Origin: Kibdelosporangium philippinense
GTDB lineage: Bacteria; Actinomycetota; Actinomycetes; Mycobacteriales; Pseudonocardiaceae
Assembly: GCF_021390435.2 (NCBI RefSeq)
Contig: NZ_JAJVCN010000003.1
Coordinates: 1,183,501 to 1,247,500 of the forward strand
Direction: 5' to 3'
Length of the DNA stretch: 64,000 nucleotides
Positions within the stretch are counted from its first letter, which is position 1. Every line of letters begins with the position of its first letter. Below are positions 27,010-36,139 of this stretch, one piece after another. Both the position numbers and the translations under genes were made by a program. The notes under the pieces are model-generated. The model ran no database searches and was not told where the DNA came from. It saw only the letters and a program-made list of their open reading frames with translations.

Positions 27010-28121
27010 ACTTCCTCCGCCCGCTGCTCTTCGAGCCGCTTCGCCACCTCGGCCAAGTCTTCGACCTGCACGAGATCCGGGTTTTCCGCGACGAGGGCGG
27101 CCGGGTTCTCCACCACACCGATCTCCTCGGTGTCGAACAGCGTGCGTGGGTCGTCGATCCCAGCGAGGTGCTGCCATCGGATACAGCGCGAACTGTGATC
27201 CTGGCCCGTTGGCAGCAATTCGGGCTCGCCTTTATGACACTCGTCGATGGCGAGCGGGCAACGCGGGGAGAACACGCAGCCGCTCGGCAGGTTCATCAGT
27301 GACGGCGGCGCGCCTTTGATCGGGGTGAGCTTGTTGCCCAGCAAGGACGGGTTCGGGATTGATCCGAGAAGCCCTACCGTGTAAGGCATCCGCGGGGTCT
27401 CGAAGATGTCGAACACGCCGCCGGTCTCCACGATCGTGCCGCCGTACATCACTTGCACGCGGTCGACCATGCCAGCCACGACCCCGAGGTCATGCGTGAT
27501 CATGATGATCGCCGCGTTGGTCTCGTCCCGAATGGACAGCAAGGTCTCCAGAATCTGCGCCTGCACGGTCACATCGAGCGCTGTCGTCGGTTCGTCCGCG
27601 ATGATCAGCTCGGGATCGTTGATGATCGACATCCCGATCACCGCACGCTGCCGCATTCCGCCGGAGTACTCGTGCGGATATTGACTCGCCCGCTGCGATG
27701 GTTGCGGAATGCCAACCAGGGCAAGGGTTTCCACTGCCTTGGACCAGGCCGCAGACTTCGACACGTCGTGATGCGCCCGATAGGCCTCTGCCAGCTGATA
27801 CCCGACGGTGAAGACCGGGTTGAGTGAGGTCATCGGGTCCTGGAAGATCATCGCGATCCGATTGCCGCGATAAGGCCTGATCTGCTTGTACGGCAAGCCA
27901 ACCAGCTCGTCGCCATGGAACTTGATGGACCCGGTCACCGTGGCCGACTTGGGCAGCAGGCCCATCACCGCCATGCACGACACCGACTTGCCCGAGCCGG
28001 ACTCGCCGACGATACCGAGAACTTCCCGCTCCCCCAACGAGAACGAGACGTCACGGACCGCGTGCACGACACCGTCCTCGGTGCTGAAGTCGACCGAAAG
28101 GTCAGTGACCTCGAGCATCAT
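27006..28121 (-). CDS. oppD: Oligopeptide ABC transporter ATP-binding protein
   Basis: 371 residues. Walker A GESGSGKSV, signature YSGGMRQRAVIGM, Walker B IIADEPTTALD, then the OppD-type C-terminus with GCVFSPRCPLAIDEC. Compared with OppF it has a ~40-residue acidic tail (VEDLAEVAKRLEEQ). It would pair with OppF to power import through OppB/OppC. It overlaps oppC by 4 nt. Confidence 0.95.
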   Translation of the reverse strand: MMLEVTDLSVDFSTEDGVVHAVRDVSFSLGEREVLGIVGESGSGKSVSCMAVMGLLPKSATVTGSIKFHGDELVGLPYKQIRPYRGNRIAMIFQDPMTSLNPVFTVGYQLAEAYRAHHDVSKSAAWSKAVETLALVGIPQPSQRASQYPHEYSGGMRQRAVIGMSIINDPELIIADEPTTALDVTVQAQILETLLSIRDETNAAIIMITHDLGVVAGMVDRVQVMYGGTIVETGGVFDIFETPRMPYTVGLLGSIPNPSLLGNKLTPIKGAPPSLMNLPSGCVFSPRCPLAIDECHKGEPELLPTGQDHSSRCIRWQHLAGIDDPRTLFDTEEIGVVENPAALVAENPDLVQVEDLAEVAKRLEEQRAEEV

Positions 28122-29032
28122 GCCCGCACCCTCTTCTGCCGTGGATCGAACGCGTCCCGCAGGCCGTCACCGATGAAGTTCACCGACAACGAGATCAGCA
28201 CGATGAAGATGAACGGGAAGTAGAACAGCCAAGGGTGGATGAGCAACTCGTTCTGGTTCTCGTTGATCAGCAGCCCGAGCGAGGTATCGGGATACTTCAC
28301 GCCGAGACCGACGAAGGACAACGCCGATTCGAGCAGAACCGCCTGTGCCATGGCGATCGTGGCGTTGACGATCACGACGTCCATCGTGTTCGGCAGGATG
28401 TGTTTGAAGATGACCCGGCCGGGACCGCCGCCGAGCGCACGCGCGGCCTCGACGAATTCCTTCTCCCGCAACGAAAGAACCATGCCTCGCACAGTTCGCG
28501 CGGTGACCATCCAGTTCGTCAGGCCGAGGATGATCGCGACCTGCAGCCAGTTGCTGGACCCGCCGCCTTGTGACAGCTCGGCGGTGGAGAACGTGTTGCG
28601 CGAAAGCACTGCGGCGACAAGGAAAGTCGGGATGATCAACACGAGGTCGGTCAACCGGGACACCGCGCTGTCCACCCAGCTGCGGTAGTACCCGGCGATC
28701 GAGCCGAGGATGACACCGACAGCCGTGTTGATCAGGGCGGCGACCACCGCGATCTGCATGGAGAACCCGGTGCCGCTGAGCACCTTGGCGAACACGTCGT
28801 CGCCGATCTGGCCGGTGCCGAACGGGTGGTCGAGCTCGGGTGGCAGGTAGCGGCCGAGGTTGAGGTCCGACGCGTCGTACTTCCACAGCATCGGGCCGAA
28901 AACGGCGAGGAAGACAAGCACGGCGAAGATGACCATGCCGACGATCGCGGCCCGGTGCCGGAAGAACCGGCGCACGATCAGCTGCCATTGCTTGCGTGGC
29001 TTGGCCGCCATCATGGTTGCGTTCTCAGCCAA
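28118..29032 (-). CDS. oppC: Oligopeptide ABC transporter permease
   Basis: 304 residues with the N-terminal OppC helix (AAIVGMVIFAVLVFLAVFGP) and five further helices. The EAA loop that contacts the ATPase appears as EFVEAARALGGGPGRVIFKHILPN. It overlaps the oppB stop by 8 nt. Confidence 0.94.
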   Translation of the reverse strand: MAENATMMAAKPRKQWQLIVRRFFRHRAAIVGMVIFAVLVFLAVFGPMLWKYDASDLNLGRYLPPELDHPFGTGQIGDDVFAKVLSGTGFSMQIAVVAALINTAVGVILGSIAGYYRSWVDSAVSRLTDLVLIIPTFLVAAVLSRNTFSTAELSQGGGSSNWLQVAIILGLTNWMVTARTVRGMVLSLREKEFVEAARALGGGPGRVIFKHILPNTMDVVIVNATIAMAQAVLLESALSFVGLGVKYPDTSLGLLINENQNELLIHPWLFYFPFIFIVLISLSVNFIGDGLRDAFDPRQKRVRA

Positions 29033-30023
29033 GGCGGATCCTCGGGTCCAAGCGGGCGTACAGCAGGTCGGCGATCAGGTTCGCGGCGACGACGATGATC
29101 GCGGTCACCATCACCACGCCGAGCACCATGTACGGCTCTTTGTCGTAGATGCTGCGGATGAGCAACCTGCCCATCCCCGACCAGTTGAACACCGTCTCGG
29201 TGATCACCGCGCCGGTGACGATGGAGCCGAAGTTCACCGCGAACACGGTGATCACCGGGATCAGGCCGTTGCGGAACGCGTGCCGGAAGACCACCCGGCT
29301 GCTCGACAGGCCCTTGGCCTGCGCGGTGCGGACGTAGTCCTGGCCGAGAACGTCCAACATGGACGCTCGCTGGAACCGGCTGTACAGCGCGAACTGGATC
29401 GCCAGCAAAGCCAGTGTCGGCAACAGGAACGTCCCGATGTACTGGGTGACCTGATGGCCGAAGCTGCCGTTGAACCCGCCTGGCGGTGGACCTGCCGTCG
29501 TTATCCACCTGTCCATCCCGATGGACTGGAGGAAGTCGTTGAACGGGATAGCCGCGCTCTTGAGGATCAGGCCGATACAGAACACCGGCATGGAGAACAG
29601 CGCGAAGGCGACGCCGGTCGCCGCGTAATCGAAGATCGAGTACTGGCGGATGGCACCGATCACTCCAACGGCCATCCCGATCATCAGCGCGAGGATCTCG
29701 GCGCCGATCACCAGTCTGAACGTGGTCCACAGGCCGTGCATCACTTCGGTTTTGACGTCACGCTCGCCCGCGCCGGGAATGACCGTCGTTCCCCAGTCAC
29801 CCTGGACGAACCCGGCGATCCAGTTGCCGTAGCGCTCGAAGAACGGGTCGTCGTACCCCATTCGCTCGTACTCGGCCGCGATCTCGTCCGGCGAGCGCGG
29901 TTCCACCAGCTTCCACTCGCCCAGTGGGTCGCCCATGCCCTGCACGAGCGCGAACACCAGGAACGAACCGACGATCAGCAGCGGGATCGTGATCAGGATC
30001 CGCCGCACGATGTACCGCAACAC
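29025..30023 (-). CDS. oppB: Oligopeptide ABC transporter permease
   Basis: 332 residues with six probable membrane helices; the first is RRILITIPLLIVGSFLVFAL. The EAA-type coupling loop is QDYVRTAQAKGLSSSRVVFR. It is separated from oppA by 74 nt containing palindrome copy D, which may reduce expression of the membrane components relative to the binding protein. Confidence 0.94.
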   Translation of the reverse strand: MLRYIVRRILITIPLLIVGSFLVFALVQGMGDPLGEWKLVEPRSPDEIAAEYERMGYDDPFFERYGNWIAGFVQGDWGTTVIPGAGERDVKTEVMHGLWTTFRLVIGAEILALMIGMAVGVIGAIRQYSIFDYAATGVAFALFSMPVFCIGLILKSAAIPFNDFLQSIGMDRWITTAGPPPGGFNGSFGHQVTQYIGTFLLPTLALLAIQFALYSRFQRASMLDVLGQDYVRTAQAKGLSSSRVVFRHAFRNGLIPVITVFAVNFGSIVTGAVITETVFNWSGMGRLLIRSIYDKEPYMVLGVVMVTAIIVVAANLIADLLYARLDPRIRLG

Positions 30024-30047
30024 TTCTGCTCCTCGCCCTGGTCAGAG

Positions 30048-30093
30048 CTCGTGAGTGGTTACGCGTGTTCTAACCCGCGTAACCACTCACGAG
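30048..30093. repeat. 46-bp palindromic repeat, copy D
   Basis: Arms CTCGTGAGTGGTTACGCG and complement around TGTTCTAACC. It is the only copy lying between co-directional genes (oppA and oppB). A stem of this strength would act as a partial terminator or a 3'-end stabiliser for the oppA message. Confidence 0.95.
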
Positions 30094-30097
30094 GGTC

Positions 30098-31918
30098 TTA
30101 CCGCCTGCACCAGGCCCACATGTCCCACGTCGGACCGCCCTGGAAGTTCAGGAAGGTCACGTCGCTCGCTTTGCCGGAGGAGTCGCAGACGCCGATGCTG
30201 GCCTCGGTCGCGGCCATGTCCGGCACCTGGAACAGCGGAATTGTGTGCAGGTCGGCGGCCATCAGCTTGTCGACATCGTTGAGCTGCTTGACCCTCGCCG
30301 GGTAGTCGAGGTTGCTGTTCGCCGCGGCGAGCAACGTGTCGACCTGTGCGTTGGAGTAGCTGTTGTAGTTGCCTTCGCCGCCCTTGTCCTTGGAGAAGTA
30401 GTTCTCCGAAAAGTTCGACTTGTTCAGCGCGCCGAGCCAGGCGAACAGCGCGGCGTCGAACTGGCCGCGCTGCAGCTCGCCGTCGTGGAACTTGTCCTTC
30501 TGGCCGCTGTTGATCTGGATGCCGGCTTCCTTGCACTTCTGGCTGATCAGCTGCCAGGACTTGTGCCTGCGGTCGAGCGTCTTGTAGCTGAGAGTGAACT
30601 CGGCACGGGTGCCGCCCTTGGTGTAGATCCCGTCGCCGCCGAGCGTCCAGCCGCCCGCCTCCATGACCTTCTTGGCCTCCGCGACGTTGCCCTCGCCGAC
30701 ACCGGCGTAGTGGTCTTCGTAGCCGACCTCGTTCGGCATGAACATGACGTTGCCGAGCGGCTTGGCGTTCGCGTCGATGTCCTTGACGAGGTTGTTGACG
30801 ATCGCCTGGCGGTCGACGCAGGTCGCGACGGCCTTACGCAGCTCGGGGTTGTCCTTGAACAACGGCCGCGCCATGTTGAAGTCGATGTGCTCGTAGGTCT
30901 GGCCGCCCTGTGCGATCAGCTTGATCGACGGGATCTGCTTGAGCTGGATCGCCGTCGGTGCGTCGGCCTGGGTGTCGACGACCTGGATTTCCTTGTTCTG
31001 CAGCTGCTGCGACGCGGACTGGGCGTTGGTGTTGGTCCGGATCGTCACCTGCGAGGGCGCGGCCTTCGGACCCCAGTACTTCTCGTTGCGCACCAACACG
31101 GTCACGTCACGGCTGTCCGAGCTTTTGATCTTGAACGGGCCACCGGAGATCGCGTTCTCCGGTTTGAAGCCGAGCCAGTCCTTCGTGTACGCGTTGATCG
31201 CCTGCTCGGTGACCAGCTCAGGGCTGGTCCGGGTGAGCTTGGTGATGTCCGGGATGCCCGCGTTGCGCTCGAAGATGTGCGCGGGCAGCATGCTGTTGTT
31301 CCCGGTGTAGGAGAACAGGCCGCGGTAGTCGGCGTATGGCTTGTCGAAGACCACCGTCGCGGTCTTGTTGTCGTCGGTGCACCTGACTTCCTTGATGTCC
31401 TGGTACCCCGCGCTCGCCGAGGTGAACTTCTTGCCGGTTTCCTCGCCACGGACCAGGAACTGCAGGTAGATCTCCTTGCAGCCGATCGGGGCACCGTCTT
31501 CCCATACGGCGGCCTTCTGGAACTTGTACTCGATCGTCTGCGGGTTGGTCGACGTGACCTTGACGGATTCCATCAGGTCGCCGTCGATCTGCTGCTCGAA
31601 CGCGCCGTTCTCGACCACGCCGATGTACACCGACGGCTGCAGGGCAACGACCGTGATCAGGTTCGCGCCGCTGTTGGTCGCACTGATCATGTTCTGGTAG
31701 TTGCGCGGCCCTTCCTCGGTCGTGGTGGTGAGCTCACCCATGTCCGGGACTGTGGGGCGCTTGTAGACCTTGTCCTCGCCGCCGATCTCCCTCGGCTTCG
31801 CGTCCTGCTGGTTGACACCGCCGCCGGTCGAGCTGTCGGTGCCCGCGCTGCACGCGCCGAGCACCAGGCTCGTCGCAGCCAGCAGCGCCATCGCGGAGAT
31901 AGCCGTTGATCTCCTCAT
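30098..31918 (-). CDS. oppA: Oligopeptide ABC transporter substrate-binding lipoprotein
   Basis: 606 residues from ATG 31918 (RBS AGGAGGG). The lipoprotein signal peptide ends LVLGACSAG with the lipidated Cys. The rest is a family 5 extracellular solute-binding protein with an early N-terminal strand GANLITVVALQPS, AINAYTKDWLGFKPENAISG (a family landmark) and a conserved C-terminal region. It is the first gene of the transcription unit oppABCDF-mshB-membrane protein. Confidence 0.93.
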   Translation of the reverse strand: MRRSTAISAMALLAATSLVLGACSAGTDSSTGGGVNQQDAKPREIGGEDKVYKRPTVPDMGELTTTTEEGPRNYQNMISATNSGANLITVVALQPSVYIGVVENGAFEQQIDGDLMESVKVTSTNPQTIEYKFQKAAVWEDGAPIGCKEIYLQFLVRGEETGKKFTSASAGYQDIKEVRCTDDNKTATVVFDKPYADYRGLFSYTGNNSMLPAHIFERNAGIPDITKLTRTSPELVTEQAINAYTKDWLGFKPENAISGGPFKIKSSDSRDVTVLVRNEKYWGPKAAPSQVTIRTNTNAQSASQQLQNKEIQVVDTQADAPTAIQLKQIPSIKLIAQGGQTYEHIDFNMARPLFKDNPELRKAVATCVDRQAIVNNLVKDIDANAKPLGNVMFMPNEVGYEDHYAGVGEGNVAEAKKVMEAGGWTLGGDGIYTKGGTRAEFTLSYKTLDRRHKSWQLISQKCKEAGIQINSGQKDKFHDGELQRGQFDAALFAWLGALNKSNFSENYFSKDKGGEGNYNSYSNAQVDTLLAAANSNLDYPARVKQLNDVDKLMAADLHTIPLFQVPDMAATEASIGVCDSSGKASDVTFLNFQGGPTWDMWAWCRR

Positions 31919-32148
31919 TGGTACGTGCCCTCCTAGCACAGAGCATCCCTTTCGCACTCGAAAGAACGCCCATAAACCCGCACGCGCGCACCTGGCCGTG
32001 CAACGCGCTGCCGTGGAACGCTAGGAACCCCAGTGGCACGGGTCACCAACCGGAGACTGATCGTGACCAAAGGGTGACAAGGTGATCGCACTCGGCGATC
32101 TTACGATTACTTGCCGGTACTATTCAGCATTCGGACGAATACTCACCG
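31919..32148. promoter_or_regulatory. Promoter region of the opp-mshB operon
   Basis: 230 nt between oppA and the upstream, same-strand lipoprotein gene. I see no ORF of note. It is the natural place for the operon promoter; no operator palindrome stands out. Confidence 0.4.
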
Positions 32149-33792
32149 TTAGTTTTGCTTCCGTTGCCACGTGACCGCGGACGCGAAGGGCGCATTGAGC
32201 GGCGCCGTCAGATCACCGGTGGTCAATTCCGCGCGAGCCGCGACGGAATCCGCCGATTGGAACAACGGAAGCGCCACCGCCTGGCGCCATAGCCGCGGCT
32301 CGACGATGCCGATCGCTTCCGTTAACGGCCTCGACCCATTCAAGGCGGAGTCAATCGTCGGCTGGAGGCTCATGTCACAGAACCCGGCGACATTGCCTGG
32401 CAAAACCGTGCTCGCGTCATTTGTGCCCGTCGTGCATCCGTACACAGAAGCCATCACAGCGGCCGGGTTGTCACCGACCGGCCGTGGCGCGACCAGGATG
32501 TTGGGGCCTGCCTCCGTGCCACTTGACCGCATCAGCTGGTCGGCGATCGGCGTGAGGAGCTTGACCTGCACGCCCGCGGCGACGAGCTGCCGCTGGACCT
32601 CCTTGGCGACCTGGAGGTACGGCTCCTTGTCGGCAGGCGCCCCCAGCGTGACCGACAGCGGGCGCCCCTCCCGCGTCCAGACGCCCGACACAAGCGAGAA
32701 GCCAGCCTGGGTGAGCAACTCCTGCCCCGCCGCCGCGTTGTGGACCGGCGCGCCAGTTGGGGCGTATCCCGCCTGTGACGGCGCGAGCACCAGAGAATCG
32801 GCCCGCACGCTCGGGCCACCACCGGTGCCGACCTTGATGACCTCGTCCCGGTCGATCAGGTTGATCAGGGCGGTACGCACCCGTTCGTCAGCAAAGTCAG
32901 TACCGGACGGCCTGAAGAAAAGGCTGACCACGCTGGGCCTCGGCGCGGCTTTCACCGTCACCCGCTCGCCCAACGCCTGCAGCATCGTGACGCCGCCCGC
33001 GTCCGTCCGCGCGACGACCAGCTGGTCATGTCCGGTTCTGAGGGCATCGGTCAGCCCGGCCTGGTCGGCCCGCCGCAGAATCACCCGATCAGCCAGGGCG
33101 GGCTGCTCCCAGTAGCGCTCGTTGCGCTCCAGCACGATCTCACCGCGCGCCGCGTCAACCTGCTTGATCGAGAACGGGCCGGCGGTGGCCGGGAAGGAGC
33201 TCTCCAGCACCTGATCCCAGCCGCCAGGAGCGTCTTTCAGCAGGTGAGCGGGCAGAAGATTGGAAAAGAGCGACCGCCAGCCAGGGTAGGTGGAGGCGAA
33301 GGTGACCTGGACGACCTTGCCGCTTTCCTCGGACTTGATGTCGGTGATCTGCCGGTATCCAGCGGAATCGACACCACCGGGCTCGTCCCGCATCTGCTCG
33401 CGGAGGTAGAGGAAATCCTCGGCGGCAATGGGCGCGCTGTCGGACCACGCGGCGTCCCCACGCAACCGGTAGGTGACGGTGTACGGCGAGTTGTTCGTGA
33501 CATCCGCGGAGACCATCAGGGTCCGGTCGAGCTGCGGGCTTCCGTCCGGAGCCGTCCGGAACACACTCGGCAGCAGCATGGTCGACAGCGCGGTGGTGAT
33601 CGTGGACTGATCGGCCAGCACATGCGGGTTGTAACCACCGGCGATGCTGTCGACACCGACGACGATCTCGCCGGGTTTCGCCGCGGGAGCCGAGGGCACC
33701 GGCGGGACCGTGCCGACGACCGGAGGCGGTGGCGTGACCGAACAGCCAGCAACCATCGCCAGCGCAGCAGTGACTGCGACTGCCATTCGCAC
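32149..33792 (-). CDS. lpqW: Solute-binding-protein-like lipoprotein (LpqW type)
   Basis: 547 residues from GTG 33792 with AGGGGG nine bases upstream. The lipobox is AMVAGCSV, followed by a Pro-rich linker (TPPPPVVGTVPPVPS) and an SBP_bac_5 fold. In mycobacteria LpqW has this fold, is encoded next to typA, and regulates PIM/LAM synthesis rather than importing peptide. Here it is close to typA and mshB, which favours an LpqW assignment, but it could be a genuine binding protein for the adjacent Opp system. The frame extends to 34215 across an unrelated gene. Confidence 0.75.
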   Translation of the reverse strand: MRMAVAVTAALAMVAGCSVTPPPPVVGTVPPVPSAPAAKPGEIVVGVDSIAGGYNPHVLADQSTITTALSTMLLPSVFRTAPDGSPQLDRTLMVSADVTNNSPYTVTYRLRGDAAWSDSAPIAAEDFLYLREQMRDEPGGVDSAGYRQITDIKSEESGKVVQVTFASTYPGWRSLFSNLLPAHLLKDAPGGWDQVLESSFPATAGPFSIKQVDAARGEIVLERNERYWEQPALADRVILRRADQAGLTDALRTGHDQLVVARTDAGGVTMLQALGERVTVKAAPRPSVVSLFFRPSGTDFADERVRTALINLIDRDEVIKVGTGGGPSVRADSLVLAPSQAGYAPTGAPVHNAAAGQELLTQAGFSLVSGVWTREGRPLSVTLGAPADKEPYLQVAKEVQRQLVAAGVQVKLLTPIADQLMRSSGTEAGPNILVAPRPVGDNPAAVMASVYGCTTGTNDASTVLPGNVAGFCDMSLQPTIDSALNGSRPLTEAIGIVEPRLWRQAVALPLFQSADSVAARAELTTGDLTAPLNAPFASAVTWQRKQN

Positions 33793-33896
33793 GAATCGGC
33801 ACCCCCTTGACTGACAGGATGCCATTGTCCTCGCCCTCACGCAGCCGAGTTTCCCAGGCCCCGGCTGATCGTGTCGGCGCATTAGCGAGGTTCTGG

Positions 33897-35099
33897 TCAC
33901 AGGGGGAAGTTGGCGCGAAAGATCCCGGCCGGATCGACAGCCGCCCGGATAGCACACAGCCTGTGAAAGTCCTGTGGCTCGAAGGCGGCCGCGACCTGCT
34001 CGGCAGTGATCGCGCCGAACGTGAAGTTCAGGCAGCGGCCGATGGTTTGATCCGACCATGAATTGAGCACGCGAGAGTGAACTGCGCGTACCCGATCGGT
34101 GTCGGCAGGGGAAAGTACGCCCAATGCGTAACCAGCTGTTCGATGGCCGACGGCATTGGAAATCTTCGGTTCTCGTGCCAAAGCGCCGCCAAGGTGCCGC
34201 AGGCCGATGACGCACATGTCGTCTCCCGCGGGTACGGGCGTGAGCCGAGCAGGATCGAGGTCTTTCAGCAGGATGCTTTCGCCGCGGTAGGGATGGGGTT
34301 GGTCGGGTTCGTTGAACACGATCTCGGATTCGGCGTACGGAACCTCTTTGAGGCCCTGGCCCAGCGGTCGCAGAAGTTCGTCACCGTCTTGTTCGGTGCC
34401 GAGATAGGCGATCTGGATCTGTGCGATCTGCCGTCCGTCCGGGAAGGTCATCATCGAGCAGGCCGAGGTCATCTCTTCAGGGACGTCGGAGGTCCACTGG
34501 TACCAGGTGCTCGCGATCTCGGGATTCTCCTTGAGGTCGAAGACAAGTGCGCCGCCATAGATGCGGTCGACCGGCATGAGATCGATCTCCATCCCGGTGA
34601 CCACACCGAAATTGCCGCCGCCACCCCGCAATGCCCAGAACAGATCTGGATCACTCGCTTGCGTGACTTGCCGCAGCCGTCCGTCCGCCGTGACAAGGTC
34701 GATCCGGCGGACGTGGTCGGCGGCGAAGCCGTAACGCCTTGCCATCAAGCCAATTCCGCCGCCCAAGGTGTACGAAACCGCTCCGACACTGGGAAGGCTG
34801 CCGGACAGCGGCGCAAGACCATGCGGCGCGGCAGCTTCGATCACGTGGCGCCACCTGGCACCAGCCTCAATCCACGCGGTGCGCTCGACTGCGCTGACTC
34901 GCACGCTTGTCATTTTCTGCGTGCAGATCAACACTCCCGTGCCGTCTAGTGGGGCCGCCATTCCATGGCCGGTTGCGTGCACCGCAATCGGCCCGCCTTG
35001 CCGGACAGCGTCCTGAATGTCCGCGGGGCTTGTCGCATGGACGACAACTGCGGGCTTGTGCGTGGCCAACAACTGGTAACTCTCGATCATGCGATGCAC
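33897..35099 (-). CDS. FAD-linked oxidoreductase (berberine-bridge-enzyme/VAO type)
   Basis: 400 residues. The FAD-binding PCMH fold is seen in IAVHATGHGMAAPLDGTGVL (the His is at the position of the usual covalent flavin link), in AVSYTLGGGIGLMARRYGFA and in FWALRGGGGNFGVVTGMEI. The C-terminus has FHRLCAIRAAVDPAGIFRAN, the usual BBE tail. Members oxidise sugars, alkaloids and many secondary metabolites. It is divergent from a WYL regulator which may control it. Confidence 0.9.
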   Translation of the reverse strand: MHRMIESYQLLATHKPAVVVHATSPADIQDAVRQGGPIAVHATGHGMAAPLDGTGVLICTQKMTSVRVSAVERTAWIEAGARWRHVIEAAAPHGLAPLSGSLPSVGAVSYTLGGGIGLMARRYGFAADHVRRIDLVTADGRLRQVTQASDPDLFWALRGGGGNFGVVTGMEIDLMPVDRIYGGALVFDLKENPEIASTWYQWTSDVPEEMTSACSMMTFPDGRQIAQIQIAYLGTEQDGDELLRPLGQGLKEVPYAESEIVFNEPDQPHPYRGESILLKDLDPARLTPVPAGDDMCVIGLRHLGGALAREPKISNAVGHRTAGYALGVLSPADTDRVRAVHSRVLNSWSDQTIGRCLNFTFGAITAEQVAAAFEPQDFHRLCAIRAAVDPAGIFRANFPL

Positions 35100-35110
35100 G
35101 CTAGGACCGG

Positions 35111-35133
35111 TTGCGGACAGCAGCGGTCCGCAA
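35111..35133. promoter_or_regulatory. Probable operator between the FAD oxidase and WYL regulator genes
   Basis: Perfect inverted repeat TTGCGGAC - 7 nt - GTCCGCAA in a 53-nt divergent gap. Its position upstream of both starts makes it a candidate binding site for the neighbouring WYL regulator. Confidence 0.65.
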
Positions 35134-35152
35134 TGACGGGTGTAATGAGGGC

Positions 35153-36139
35153 ATGCCCACTCGACTTCTACGGCTGCTGTCCTTGCTGCACAGCCGACCA
35201 GAGTGGTCCGGTGGTGAGCTGGCCGCCGAGCTCGACATCACCACCCGAACCGTGCGCCGTGACGTCGAACGCCTACGGCAGCTCGATTACGTCATCGAGG
35301 CAACCACCGGCACCGCCGGGGGTTATCGCCTGATCTCCAGCCCCAAGCTCCCACCACCGCACCTCGACGAGTCCGAGGCAATTGCGTTGATGATCCGGGC
35401 GGGCACCGACGAAGACGCCATGCGAGCACTGACCAAGCTGATCGATCTGCTGCCCGCCCGCCAGCGCCCACGCCTGGCCGTGCTCAAAGCGACAACCACC
35501 GCGATCCGCCGCCCAGTTCCCAACACTGATCCCGCGGTGATCGCGACACTCGCCTTGGGGTGCCGGGAAAGCGAAATCCTCACGTTCGAGTACTTCACCC
35601 GCGAAGGATCACCGTCGTCTCGCCGGGTTGAGCCGCACAGCATAGTCACTGTGGAGGGTCGCTGGTATCTGCTTGGTTTCGATATCTACAGGGAAGATTG
35701 GCGAACATTCCGACTCGACCGGATCAGCGAGCCGATGTCCACACGGCACAGATTCACGCCACGCGAACTGCCCGCGAAGGACGCAGCCACCTACCTGACC
35801 GAGTCGATGAAGCGAGCGTCCTATCAGCACACGGCACTGATAACCGTTCCCCTGTCAGCGGAATCGGTCCGCGCACGTATCTTTGCCCCGATTCCCGGCA
35901 CCATCACCGAGAATCACGGAACTTGCACCATCCAGCTCAGCGCTTCCAATGCCGAACTGATCACCCAATACGTCGCCGCGATCGCGGCACTGTCCCCGAT
36001 CAAGCTTGAAGCCGCTGACGAGGAAATCCATCAGCGGCTTCGGAAGCTTGGAACCGAGTTGATCAGCTCTGGGTCTTGGCGCGCGAACGGGCCCGGGCAC
36101 GCTGGGTCGAGTCGAGGATCAGTTTGCGGACACGGATGA
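35153..36139 (+). CDS. WYL-domain transcriptional regulator (DeoR-type HTH)
   Basis: 328 residues from ATG 35153 with GAGG upstream. An N-terminal winged helix (WSGGELAAELDITTRTVRRD) is followed by a WYL domain around TVEGRWYLLGFDIYREDWRTFRLDR and a C-terminal WCX-like part. WYL domains bind nucleic acids or small ligands. Its 3' end overlaps typA by 77 nt, so the last ~20 residues are unusual in composition; the original stop may have been lost. Confidence 0.9.
   Translation: MPTRLLRLLSLLHSRPEWSGGELAAELDITTRTVRRDVERLRQLDYVIEATTGTAGGYRLISSPKLPPPHLDESEAIALMIRAGTDEDAMRALTKLIDLLPARQRPRLAVLKATTTAIRRPVPNTDPAVIATLALGCRESEILTFEYFTREGSPSSRRVEPHSIVTVEGRWYLLGFDIYREDWRTFRLDRISEPMSTRHRFTPRELPAKDAATYLTESMKRASYQHTALITVPLSAESVRARIFAPIPGTITENHGTCTIQLSASNAELITQYVAAIAALSPIKLEAADEEIHQRLRKLGTELISSGSWRANGPGHAGSSRGSVCGHG

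Noticed and set aside
28860..30305. 481-codon plus-strand frame opposite oppB/oppC
   Set aside because: Low-complexity Asp/His/Arg-rich translation that also reads through palindrome D.
30245..31909. 554-codon plus-strand frame opposite oppA
   Set aside because: Mirror frame of a well-recognised binding protein; typical of GC-rich codon bias.
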